Shown here piece after piece: positions 9,101 to 16,364 of a DNA stretch of 25,118 bases. Origin of the DNA: Mesostigma viride (taxonomy: Eukaryota > Streptophyta > Mesostigmatophyceae > Mesostigmatales > Mesostigmataceae). The stretch's first letter is position 1. Each line of letters begins with the position of its first letter. The stretch is from the NCBI GenBank assembly GCA_009746045.1, contig RPFO01001194.1, positions 1 to 25,118 of the forward strand, read 5' to 3'. The notes beneath the pieces are model-generated. The model was not told where the DNA came from and made no database searches. It saw nothing but the letters and a program-made list of their open reading frames with translations. The translations under genes and the position numbers were made by a program.

Positions 9101-10196
9101 ATTGTCTTCCTTGTTGCGCGAGTATCAAGAAAAGAACGAACGTGCAGAAGAGGAGCTCGCCACGTTGAGAGCAAATTACGACACATCTGACAAGGGTAAC
9201 TTTGAACTTCGAGAACGTATAGAGTCGCTGCAGCAAGAAATTGAAGCACGCAACAAAGCAGCCGGGGCGTTAGACGCACGTATTCTGACCGAGCGGGGTT
9301 TGCATGAAGATGCGCTCGCAAGTCTGCGCAACGAACTCGCGCTCGAGAGGAAATCGCGTGAAGCCAATCAGAGTGACGCTTTATCGTTGAAGGAATCGCT
9401 GGAAAGCACCGTGCGCGAGTATAAAGATACTAGTGAGAAATTGCGCAATGCTGAAGAACTGGCCTCACAACTACCCGGACTCCAAGAAGAACTAAAAAGC
9501 AAAACAGCGCCGGGTCGACGAACTCATGCGCAAACTCGCCGAGGCCGAAGCGCGACATGAATCCGCCGTTAAGTCGTTAGCAAGCTCGCGCGAATTGTCT
9601 GAACAAGAACGTACCACACGCGAAAAGGCTGCAGAGACCGAGGCAAACAATGTTCGACTTTTGAAGGCAGAATTGAAAAACAACCAGATAATGTCCACGG
9701 TTGCAGGGAAGATCATGCTCAACCGCATAGTCGCGGCCAAGGCGCAAGCCAACCGAATTCCCGAATTACAATCGAAATTGGAAGGCTTACTGAAGACCAA
9801 CTCTTACTTGAAAAAGATAGTGCACGCGCTCACCGACAAAACGAGAGCCGCTCCGAGAGGGTTTTACAAACTAGACGACCGTCGCAATTACAAAACCAAA
9901 CAAAATGAACACGCGCTCCTACGAATGGTCCGCCCTTTAATGACTGTCGTGAAGGACGAATTTGGACGCCGTCTCCAGGCAGCGAGTGCAACGAACGAGG
10001 ATTTAGAGAAACAGTTGCGGTTGTTGACCGATTCGCTAGCTACTTCTCAAGAGACAATCGTCAATTAGACAGGGAACTGGGGTTGTTAGGCCAAGCGCGA
10101 CACCCATCGACGTCTCGAAAACGGATGCGCGCACAAGACCCGGATATAGAGGGCGTAGTGAATGGGATTACGAGAACGGTCGATATGGCAGTCTAA
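6000..10196 (+). CDS. Giant coiled-coil protein, two compensating frameshifts near the 3' end
   Basis: About 1,400 residues, almost entirely Glu/Lys/Arg/Gln/Ala/Leu-rich heptad-like sequence with no membrane segment, resembling SMC, myosin-tail or golgin rods. The frame is open from 5781, but the best start is the ATG at 6000 (MASADRKRVADEFGDRG). It runs clean to about 9500, then shifts frame in an A-rich stretch (9495-9507), continues as RRVDELMRKLAEAEARH to about 10040, and shifts back to end GITRTVDMAV at the TAA 10194-10196. The C-terminal 150 residues are less regular (APRGFYKLDDRRNYKTKQ) and may form a head. No ATPase or kinesin motif is visible, so it is structural. Its codons look richer in A and T than those of neighbours. 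The last 29 bases overlap the convergent NifS-like gene. Confidence 0.85.
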
Positions 10197-11302
10197 TAGC
10201 ACGAAGAAGTTCCGAAACATCCTCTTCCGTCGTCTTGTTGCTCGTCCCTATCCGCACGGTCCCCCTCTCCAGGTCTCGCGACAGCCCGATCGCTCGTAAC
10301 GTCTCGCTCCTCTTCAGAAGGTGGCACGCCGACCCCGTGGACACCGCGATGCCCTTCCGCTAGCCGTTTGACGAGCGCCCGTGAACTGCGGACCGGGCAA
10401 CGGACACGAGGTTCGGCAACGCACTCAAAGGGTTCTTAGGACCGTGAACCACGCCTCCCATCTGCACGAGTCTCCCCACAAGCGCCCGCCGCATCTTCCG
10501 CAACCTCGCAACGTCGGCCCTCCCTCGCAAGCAGTTTAGCCGGACGGCTTCTGCGAGCGCACATATCAGCGGTGGCGACTCCGTCCCTGGCCTCACGGCC
10601 CGCTCCTGCCCGCCCCCCCACGTCAGCGGGGACAGACATGACGGGTCTTTCCGCAACACGAGGGCGCCCACGCCTTTCACGGAATGGATCTTGTGGCCCG
10701 ATAAGACGTAACTGTCCAGCGCTTTCACCCCCCGGATCCTGAACTTGCCCGCCGCCTGCGTCGTGTCCGAGTGGAAGTGCACGTGCCTGCCAATGACCTT
10801 GCGTATCGCCGGCAGGTCCTGCAGCGTGCCGATCTCGTTGTTGGCGTACATGATGCTCACGAGCTTGACCCGGCTCCCGTGCTTCTTCATGGCCGCGCGC
10901 AAGGCGTCCATCTGGACGAACCCCTCCCCGTCCACGGGGATCTTCTCCACCACGATCTTGTGCTCCTTCGTCAAGTGGTCCAGCGGTTTGATGCCCGCGG
11001 GTGCTCGATCGCCGACGTGATGACGACTCCTTCGTACCCGTGCTTCTCCATGACGCCGTTGAGCACGATGTTCATGGACTCGGTGGCGCCCGAGGTGAAT
11101 ATGATCGACTTGGCAGGCTCGTGAGGTGCCGCGCGATCGCCGCCCTCGCCTCTTCGACCACTTGCCTCGCCCGCTTCCCGATCTCGTGGGAAGAGGACGG
11201 GTTGCCGTACAGCTGGTTCGCGACCGCCGTCATGACGCGCACGACTTCCGGGTACGGTTTGGTCGTGCTGATGTTGTCCAGATACACTTCTCTCCCCCCC
11301 AT
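10168..11302 (-). pseudogene. NifS/IscS-like cysteine desulfurase, several frameshifts
   Basis: A PLP-dependent class V aminotransferase fold that would remove sulfur from cysteine for Fe-S cluster or thio-modification chemistry. The start is the ATG at 11302 (MGGREVYLDN). Family motifs occur in order: YLDNISTTKP, YGNPSSSHE, FTSGATESMN, IEHP (His at 11003-11001), MYANNEIGTLQ, HSDTTQAAGK, SGHK (PLP Lys at 10692-10690), RPGTE and STGSAC (active Cys at 10326-10324). It ends after LLRAIRLPYRPFS at 10170-10168. The full span is about 378 codons, a usual length; African swine fever virus has a NifS-like gene of similar size. Coding sense changes frame near 11120-11135, 10990-11000 and around 10355-10390, where an in-frame TAG (10362-10360) also lies. 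Because all catalytic residues survive, assembly indels are as likely as decay. Confidence 0.85.
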
Positions 11303-11385
11303 GTCCGTACGTACGTATACCTATCTGCAGAGATTTGGAGAGCGCGCGCTTCGAGAAGAGGAAAAAGATCGAGAGGGAGTATAAA

Positions 11386-12130
11386 ATGGGGAAGATCCGT
11401 CTGTCTCGAGGCGACCAGATGGTGTCTGTGGACTTCGTGCCTCGTATTCCGCTCTCCATGGACGTCGACGAGAACCGCCCCGTGAAGAAACGTTCTCGCA
11501 AGGCGAACCGAGTCGCGCAGGCGGAGACGGCGGTCAGAGAACCGCTGCGGACATCACGGACCGGCTCGTCACCGCTGTCGTAGCGGAAGACGAGGACAAG
11601 AAACGAGGGTACGAGAGTTTCTCGATCCCAACACTCTGGCGGAGAGCTTCATCGAGTTTCTGATCAAGCCGGACAAGACGGTCCACGTGGGAGCTCTGTG
11701 TTCCGCCATGAACTCGAACCCGAAGGACGTGTTCGGGTCGGACTCGGCGTGGATATCCACCGAGGAGGTCGCGAGGGTGCTCGCGACGAACAAGAAACTC
11801 AAGCCCCTTCGCGACTCGTTCGCGGAGATGGTGCTGAGCATGCAGGAGATCAACAGCGAGGACGACAAGGAAAACCTCGTCCCCTACCGTTGCGTGGACT
11901 TCCTGAAGGCGGTGTACGGCCACAACCGGTTTGACGCACTCCACTTGATCAATTTCGGCGGGGTCGTGTTCAACGAGTACAAACGCGTTCACGGGACGTC
12001 GCCGCCCACGAGAGGGGACGGGTACAAAATGTACTTCCGGAAGGACATCCCGCTCATGAAGTCGGCGTTTGACGCCTGGGAAAAGAAGCTGGACGCGCAA
12101 GATGTCCGGGGTCACGCCGAAACGGATTGA
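11386..12130 (+). CDS. Hypothetical protein, two apparent frameshifts
   Basis: About 248 codons. The ATG at 11386 follows directly on GTATAAA (11379-11385). The first part (MGKIRLSRGDQMVSVDFVP) carries a basic patch (KKRSRKANR) that could be a nuclear signal. Sense then moves to a second frame near 11540-11550 (ITDRLVTAVVAEDEDKK) and a third near 11605-11612 (EFLDPNTLAESFIEFLIK), which runs clean to the TGA at 12130. The C-terminal 150 residues are well folded in appearance (WISTEEVARVLATNKKLKP; CVDFLKAVYGHNRFDALHL), without motifs I recognise. The true C-terminus may lie further on, since another frame past 12100 also looks coding. It is divergent from the NifS-like gene. Confidence 0.6.
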
Positions 12131-12186
12131 CGGAAGGGACTTGTCTAGACCCGAGGAAGGGACCCTCCCTAAAATCGTCCTATTTA

Positions 12187-12435
12187 TTAAACATCTAATG
12201 AAAACATTCCCTTATGCGCAACATACGCTTTTGCACCAAAAATGACGCTCATCACTACTGACGCACTGAGACCCACAATTACGCCAAAAATTTTCATTTC
12301 TGCGTTGTTGTCCTTATCGATGTCCCCTGTGGACGGCGCGGATCCCAATTTGACGAGACCATACACGCATGCACCACCGGTTCCTAAAAAGAACACGGTC
12401 AATGCGATAAACGGCGCGGCGTCCTTGAGTGGCAT
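12187..12435 (-). CDS. Two-pass membrane protein (82 aa)
   Basis: 82 residues from the ATG at 12435 (MPLKDAAPFIALTVFF), chosen over an upstream TTG because GTATA (12448-12444) sits 8 nt before this ATG. TM1 covers about residues 7-29 and TM2 about 48-68 (MKIFGVIVGLSASVVMSVIFG). The loop between them is acidic (STGDIDKDNNAE). The TAA stop overlaps an AATAAA on the coding strand (12188-12183). It lies just downstream of another two-pass protein (12458-12721), suggesting joint expression. Probably a virion membrane protein, by topology only. Confidence 0.75.
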   Translation of the reverse strand: MPLKDAAPFIALTVFFLGTGGACVYGLVKLGSAPSTGDIDKDNNAEMKIFGVIVGLSASVVMSVIFGAKAYVAHKGMFSLDV

Positions 12436-12457
12436 GTTTATGATATACGTACAGAAT

Positions 12458-12721
12458 TTATTCAACGCCGGAGTAAACTGGATTAAAGTTTACAGACTCG
12501 CCACGGCGGTATCGGTATAGTCGTATCCTGTCAAAAATGATATAAGATAACGACCCGACGCCAAGGGACATGCCTAAACCGGCCAGGATCATGAAACCTT
12601 GCCGCCGTTGATCCGAGTCCCCTTTCTTTTTTCCGCGGACGATCAAAAATGTCATGGTTCCTCCCAAGGCGAACCCTAAGATCGTGAAGGCAACAAGGAC
12701 CCAGAAGAACCAGTCGAACAT
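12458..12721 (-). CDS. Two-pass membrane protein (87 aa)
   Basis: 87 residues. TM1 is residues 4-28 (WFFWVLVAFTILGFALGGTM), followed by a strongly basic loop (RGKKKGDSDQRRQ), TM2 at about 43-63 (FMILAGLGMSLGVGSLSYII) and a basic then polar tail (RIRLYRYRRGESVNFNPVYSG). By the positive-inside rule the loop would face the cytosol. The ATG is at 12721-12719, in an AT-rich gap shared with the divergent gene at 12778. The family is not recognised. Confidence 0.75.
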   Translation of the reverse strand: MFDWFFWVLVAFTILGFALGGTMTFLIVRGKKKGDSDQRRQGFMILAGLGMSLGVGSLSYIIFDRIRLYRYRRGESVNFNPVYSGVE

Positions 12722-12777
12722 GTTTACAAACGACTTCGATATTATTATTTAACAAATGTATAGTACATGTCACGGCG

Positions 12778-13122
12778 ATGAAAGCGTTCACAGAACCGAA
12801 GTACGTCATCACAATCCTGATACTATGCGCAGTTGCCACAATCGCGTCCGGCGTCTCGTCCCTGCTGACGGGACGGACGGCAAAACGAGGCCCTTCGGAA
12901 TGGTTAGTGGATATGCAAGACCAGAGAGAGTCGGACCCGGCCGGGGTCGCCGCCACCATACAGACGCGCGTCCAAAAGTACCGCAAAGCGGCGAAGATAC
13001 TCGCGATGATGACGTTCACGTCGTTGGGCGTGTTCGGTATCTACGTCTCCCTCGTCGCGTTTTTCCACTTCCGGCCCTCGAAGCCGGTGTACAGGGAAGC
13101 GTCCTCCGTTACGACTGCGTGA
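12778..13122 (+). CDS. Two-pass membrane protein (114 aa)
   Basis: 114 residues. TM1 is about residues 9-30 (YVITILILCAVATIASGVSSLL), then a polar loop of about 45 residues (GPSEWLVDMQDQRESDP...RVQKYRKAAK), then TM2 at about 77-97 (MMTFTSLGVFGIYVSLVAFF) and a short basic tail. GTATA at 12758-12762 lies 15 bases before the ATG. The 3' end overlaps the convergent EsV-1-7-type gene by 14 bases. It has the same hairpin layout as other small proteins of this window. Confidence 0.75.
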   Translation: MKAFTEPKYVITILILCAVATIASGVSSLLTGRTAKRGPSEWLVDMQDQRESDPAGVAATIQTRVQKYRKAAKILAMMTFTSLGVFGIYVSLVAFFHFRPSKPVYREASSVTTA

Positions 13123-13761
13123 GCGCTCTAGCGAACTCTTCTTCGAAGTCCTCGTCGCCCCCCCGGTAGGAGGAGTCGTTTTCCGCTTGGAACCGAGCAG
13201 TCCGCGGATGTAATCGTCCGGGTCGGCGCTCGTCAAGTTTTCGACGGGCGACACTTCCCTCGCTCGTTTCGTGGTGCACTCGAGCGTGGCGACACGCGCC
13301 AACGCGGTTTCCAACCGCGACTCCAACCGGTTCACGCGGTCTTCTAGTTGCTCGACCTTGGACGCCGTCGCCTTCGCTCTTTGGCGCTCGGAGGACTCGT
13401 TGCCTCTCACGTACATGGGCGCCTTGAGGCACCCCAACGGGTGCGTGTCACAGCCCGAGTTGGGAGGGGGGAGAGGGAGACACGGTCCGAACGGGTCGAA
13501 CAGCCGGCCTTCGTGGACGACTTGCAGGCCGAAGCGGCCTTCCCACCCCGGATGCGGGATGGGAACGCACTCGGCGGAGAACCGCGCGTCTTCCACGACG
13601 ACCATGCCTCGGACTTTGTGTCTCCCGCACCGCACGCTGCCGGTCGGGTTGTCTTGGAACGCGTACCCGGCCTTGCAATCACAGCCCGGGACGGAACACG
13701 ACTTTACGAAGGAGACCCCCACGGCTCTCAGCCACGGGAGGTCCGTGGGCTTCACGTCCAT
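13109..13761 (-). CDS. EsV-1-7-type cysteine-motif protein with coiled coil, frameshifted C-terminus
   Basis: About 217 codons from the ATG at 13761 (MDVKPTDLPWLRAVGV). Residues 22-53 contain C-x4-C-x17-C-x2-H followed by a Gly-Met-Val (CSVPGC, then CGRH, then RGMVVV), and a later Cys at 65. This matches the EsV-1-7 repeat, first named in a brown-algal virus and found in the Ectocarpus IMMEDIATE UPRIGHT family. It probably binds zinc; its biochemical role is unknown. A Pro-rich linker and a coiled coil follow (VEQLEDRVNRLESRLETALA). A seven-C run (13159-13165) marks a shift to the frame ending EEEFARALTQS at 13111-13109. An out-of-frame ATG in a strong Kozak context (13793) suggests the start region may also hold an indel. 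Confidence 0.65.
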
Positions 13762-13938
13762 GTAGCAGCCGACGATGGGGGAGAGACGGCCATGGTGGCA
13801 AGGTCCAGCGTCTCGTACGTCGTGCGCGGTCCAGCGCCTCGCTCGTGCTTTTTTATAGAGACGACTCGGCAGAAGGTACGGCACTAGAGCGCCCGTATGC
13901 ACTTCCGCCCTTTTTAAGTTAACTCCACGTCAGCCGGA

Positions 13939-14064
13939 TCAAAAGGAGAAGGCGGTCCAGAAATCGTGGGGACGGTGCGTGCGTCGTCTGCGCCTGACGC
14001 CAGCCCTGGCGCCGTGGCTCTTCTTCACGAACCGGCCCTTCTTGTCGCGCTTCGGTAACGCCAT
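13939..14064 (-). CDS. 41-residue Arg/Lys-rich basic protein
   Basis: The ATG at 14064-14062 opens a 41-codon frame to the TGA at 13941-13939. The product begins MALPKRDKKGRFVKKSHG, has a run of consecutive Arg, and ends HDFWTAFSF. About a third of residues are Lys or Arg, so it could bind nucleic acid or condense DNA like a small core protein. GTATA (14074-14070) sits 5 nt upstream of the ATG, the same spacing class as other genes here. It is divergent from the KilA-N gene. The short length leaves some doubt. Confidence 0.55.
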   Translation of the reverse strand: MALPKRDKKGRFVKKSHGARAGVRRRRRTHRPHDFWTAFSF

Positions 14065-14122
14065 CTGTGTATACCAGTGTAACTGAAATTTTTTTTAAAC
14101 AGTCCGTACACATCGACGTGGC

Positions 14123-15400
14123 ATGATGGCGTCGCACGACGCCACCCTCTTTACGTTAACTCGTGAAGGTATAAGTGCCGCGCACGACGCAAAAGGCGTC
14201 ACGATCCAAGCGACACCAGTCAACCACCCCTCGACCATGGGCGTCTCGGACATCTTTGCTTTTGAACGCAAGGAGGGCAACGTCATATACCTCAAGCCTC
14301 GTGACAATGCTGATCATATGTTCAAACTCGACAAGCGAGTTCGGTTGCTCGATGGTCCGACATACAACGGATACGTCCACGCCCAGAGCCTTTGCGATAT
14401 CATGGCAAACGGCAAAAGTGAGGCAAAGGCCTGGTTTCGTAACAACGAAACCAAGGCTCTGATCCAGCACATCAACTCCGAACTCAACACGTCCGCCACC
14501 ACAGACAGTGACGACCCCACACTAGGTGGGATGACCCCCGCAGAGGTCACCACAGGTGGGAGGATCCTCCCGGCTGGCGTCACAGCAGGGGGGAGGATCC
14601 TCCCGGCTGAGACGGTCACCGCCATACTGGTACTGGATGGCTCCGGCCCCAGCGCTGGTTCTTGGATACACCCCAAATTGCTCATTCCTTTTCTTATGTG
14701 GGTCGACAAGGTGTTCGCATTGAAGGCCTACGACTGGGTAGCGCGCATCTTGGCCGGAGACCTCACATTGTGCGCCGATATCGCACGGCGCCATGATGTC
14801 ATCCACGGAACCGAAACGACCGCCGTGTTTACTACCGCACCTGCGGGGGTGCATGACGAGATTGCGATTCGCGAAGAGACCGACCTGCGCATTCGGAAGG
14901 CCAAGCTGGAGTCCATCGCCGTTACCGAAGAGTACCGCGTCCGCCTTTTGACCGCGCTCGCCGCCCAGCAGAAGCTGCTCATGGACGTCTCTTTGAACAT
15001 GAACGACCGCGACAAGCTGTTTCTGAAAGACAAGGCGAACGACATCCTCTACACGGACCTCGTGGGAGGATCGTCCGCCGCCGAGGGAGGGGCGCCTCCT
15101 CGCAAGTCGCTGGACATATCTACCGTCGCGAGAGAGCTCGGGTACCGCGCCAACCTGAACGAAGCCAACATGATCGGCCGCGCTATGGCGCAGAGGTTCC
15201 GTTCCTCTTTCCCTGGGAAGGAGATTCCTAAGACGGAGCGGTTTGTGGACGGAGCCGTCAGGTTCGTAAACTGGTACGAGGACGAGCCCGTTCAGCGTCA
15301 GATGATGGAGGAAGTCGTCGAGGAGGTCATGCAAAGGGAAGGGAAGCGGCCCGTCAAGACCAGGAAGATGAGCGAATTCTTCGCTAGGAACGACGTATAG
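14123..15400 (+). CDS. KilA-N domain protein with NCLDV C-terminal module
   Basis: 425 residues, intact. The KilA-N DNA-binding domain is in two halves: residues about 77-122 (NGYVHAQSLCDIMANGKSEAKAW onward) and 175-213 (GSWIHPKLLIPFLMWVDKVFALKAY). Between them lies a repetitive insert with three 11-residue units (residues about 133-165). A helical linker follows (LRIRKAKLESIAVTEEYR). The C-terminal module (ISTVARELGYRAN, then KTERFVDGAVRFVNWYED) is the one often paired with KilA-N or BRO domains in iridoviruses, mimiviruses and phaeoviruses. Such proteins are thought to bind DNA and regulate viral or host genes. A second ATG lies one codon after the first. Confidence 0.88.
   Translation: MMASHDATLFTLTREGISAAHDAKGVTIQATPVNHPSTMGVSDIFAFERKEGNVIYLKPRDNADHMFKLDKRVRLLDGPTYNGYVHAQSLCDIMANGKSEAKAWFRNNETKALIQHINSELNTSATTDSDDPTLGGMTPAEVTTGGRILPAGVTAGGRILPAETVTAILVLDGSGPSAGSWIHPKLLIPFLMWVDKVFALKAYDWVARILAGDLTLCADIARRHDVIHGTETTAVFTTAPAGVHDEIAIREETDLRIRKAKLESIAVTEEYRVRLLTALAAQQKLLMDVSLNMNDRDKLFLKDKANDILYTDLVGGSSAAEGGAPPRKSLDISTVARELGYRANLNEANMIGRAMAQRFRSSFPGKEIPKTERFVDGAVRFVNWYEDEPVQRQMMEEVVEEVMQREGKRPVKTRKMSEFFARNDV
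14522..14620. repeat. 33-bp tandem repeat inside the KilA-N domain
   Basis: Three adjacent units of 33 bp encode an 11-residue motif of the form GG(R/M)..PA(G/E)VT. The last two units are nearly identical and each contains the perfect 14-bp palindrome GGGAGGATCCTCCC (14558-14571 and 14591-14604). The first unit is more diverged. The repeat keeps frame, so unit gain or loss would not break the gene. Confidence 0.8.
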
Positions 15401-15550
15401 TGCCCCGTGTCAGCTGTACAACATATAACTAACCGCTCTACGACACTTGGTTTCGGTTGGATGGTCCGAAGGCCTTCAAATCGACTCTTGAGAGGTCAAC
15501 ACAGAGGAGGAATTTCTGCGTGCGTTTATTTGCCGTGAAACAAACGGGAC

Positions 15551-15931
15551 ATGTTATTAGACGCGATGAAGCAACATAAAAATACTAATAAGACGAAATT
15601 AAGCGACATTTTGAAATGCTTTGTTTGTAAAAAGCGCGTGAGTATGTGTGACTGGGATGGTGGAGAAATTGACATATTCGTCCATTCATGCGACTCATGG
15701 AATCCTTATTGTCCGGGTTCGCATTTGATATGCGACCCTTGTTACAAATGTCTTAAACAAAGTGACGAGCTGTATTGCAGAAACCACGAACGATCATCTC
15801 GTGCATATCGCCCTCTCAGCATGGACTCTATGACACTTCTGTCCAATCTCCAAGGAAATGCCCTCAATCGCATGCTTTCATGGGCAAGACACGACGACGG
15901 CCCACAGAAACAGACGGCACACGAGTTCTAA
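15551..15931 (+). CDS. Cys/His-rich zinc-binding protein (126 aa)
   Basis: 126 residues. Metal-ligand candidates run C23, C26, C33, H45, C47, C54, H58, C61, C64, C67, C76 and H79. This dense C-x2-C...C-x2-C-x2-C...C-x2-H pattern is compatible with a RING-like or double zinc fold (CFVC, CDPCYKC, CRNH). The C-terminal third (MDSMTLLSNLQGNALNRML) is helical. If it is a RING finger it would act as a ubiquitin ligase, but spacing does not match a standard RING closely. The upstream 150 bp (15401-15550) hold no clear gene. The start of the gene is more AT-rich than its neighbours. Confidence 0.7.
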   Translation: MLLDAMKQHKNTNKTKLSDILKCFVCKKRVSMCDWDGGEIDIFVHSCDSWNPYCPGSHLICDPCYKCLKQSDELYCRNHERSSRAYRPLSMDSMTLLSNLQGNALNRMLSWARHDDGPQKQTAHEF

Positions 15932-15958
15932 CCCCCATCCAGCTAGCTCAGTGAGGCC

Positions 15959-16078
15959 ATGTCGCGTTTACGCACGCGCGGAGTAGCACGGAGTAAGCGA
16001 CGGCCACCGCGGACACGCGGCAGACGTCCACCGCCGTTTTCGCCAGTCCGTCGCAGAAGTTGTGTGTGCGGATGGTAA
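15959..16078 (+). CDS. Candidate 39-residue Arg-rich protein
   Basis: The ATG at 15959 opens 39 codons to the TAA at 16076-16078. The product (MSRLRTRGVARSKRRPPRTR...) is more than one third Arg with Pro and Ser, like a protamine. Its TAA overlaps the ATG of the next gene (TAATG), a close coupling that supports it. Against it, the opposite strand is also open (15948-16271) and gives a hydrophobic product, because Arg codons read backwards give Ala, Ser and Thr. Treat as possible. Confidence 0.35.
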   Translation: MSRLRTRGVARSKRRPPRTRGRRPPPFSPVRRRSCVCGW

Positions 16079-16317
16079 TGGGTGCGCTCGCGAGTCTGCG
16101 GTCTTGGCGCGTGGGCGGGGTCGCGGTGTTCGACGTGGCAGCCACCGCGTTGGCCGCCATCGCGTACAGTGCGTACAAGAGAAAGGGATTCTCGGCGCGA
16201 GACGCGGCCGTGAAGACGTTGTTGCTTCTGTGCGTGGGGGAGCTGACCCACTTGTTCCTAGAAGTGGACACGGTGGTGACCAGGGCGATCGAGATCGGTG
16301 GGGGGGCGGGGGCGTAG
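16078..16317 (+). CDS. Small two-pass membrane protein (79 aa)
   Basis: 79 residues from the ATG at 16078; an in-frame ATG at 16072 would add two residues. Two moderately hydrophobic segments are at about 14-33 (GVAVFDVAATALAAIAYSAY) and 44-62 (AVKTLLLLCVGELTHLFLE), separated by a basic loop (KRKGFSARD). A Gly-rich tail ends the protein. The layout is the same as the other short hairpin membrane proteins of the window. The family is unknown. Confidence 0.55.
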   Translation: MGALASLRSWRVGGVAVFDVAATALAAIAYSAYKRKGFSARDAAVKTLLLLCVGELTHLFLEVDTVVTRAIEIGGGAGA

Positions 16318-16364
16318 ATCCGAGACCGTCGTTGCTATTATCTCCCGTTTTGTGGTATAGCGGC

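Noticed and set aside
14522-15334. 270-codon reverse open frame
   Set aside because: Antisense shadow of the KilA-N gene, with no motif.
15948-16271. 107-codon reverse frame with a hydrophobic end
   Set aside because: Its first half is not protein-like and it lies opposite the better membrane-protein frame at 16078-16317; kept only as a reason for doubt about the Arg-rich ORF.
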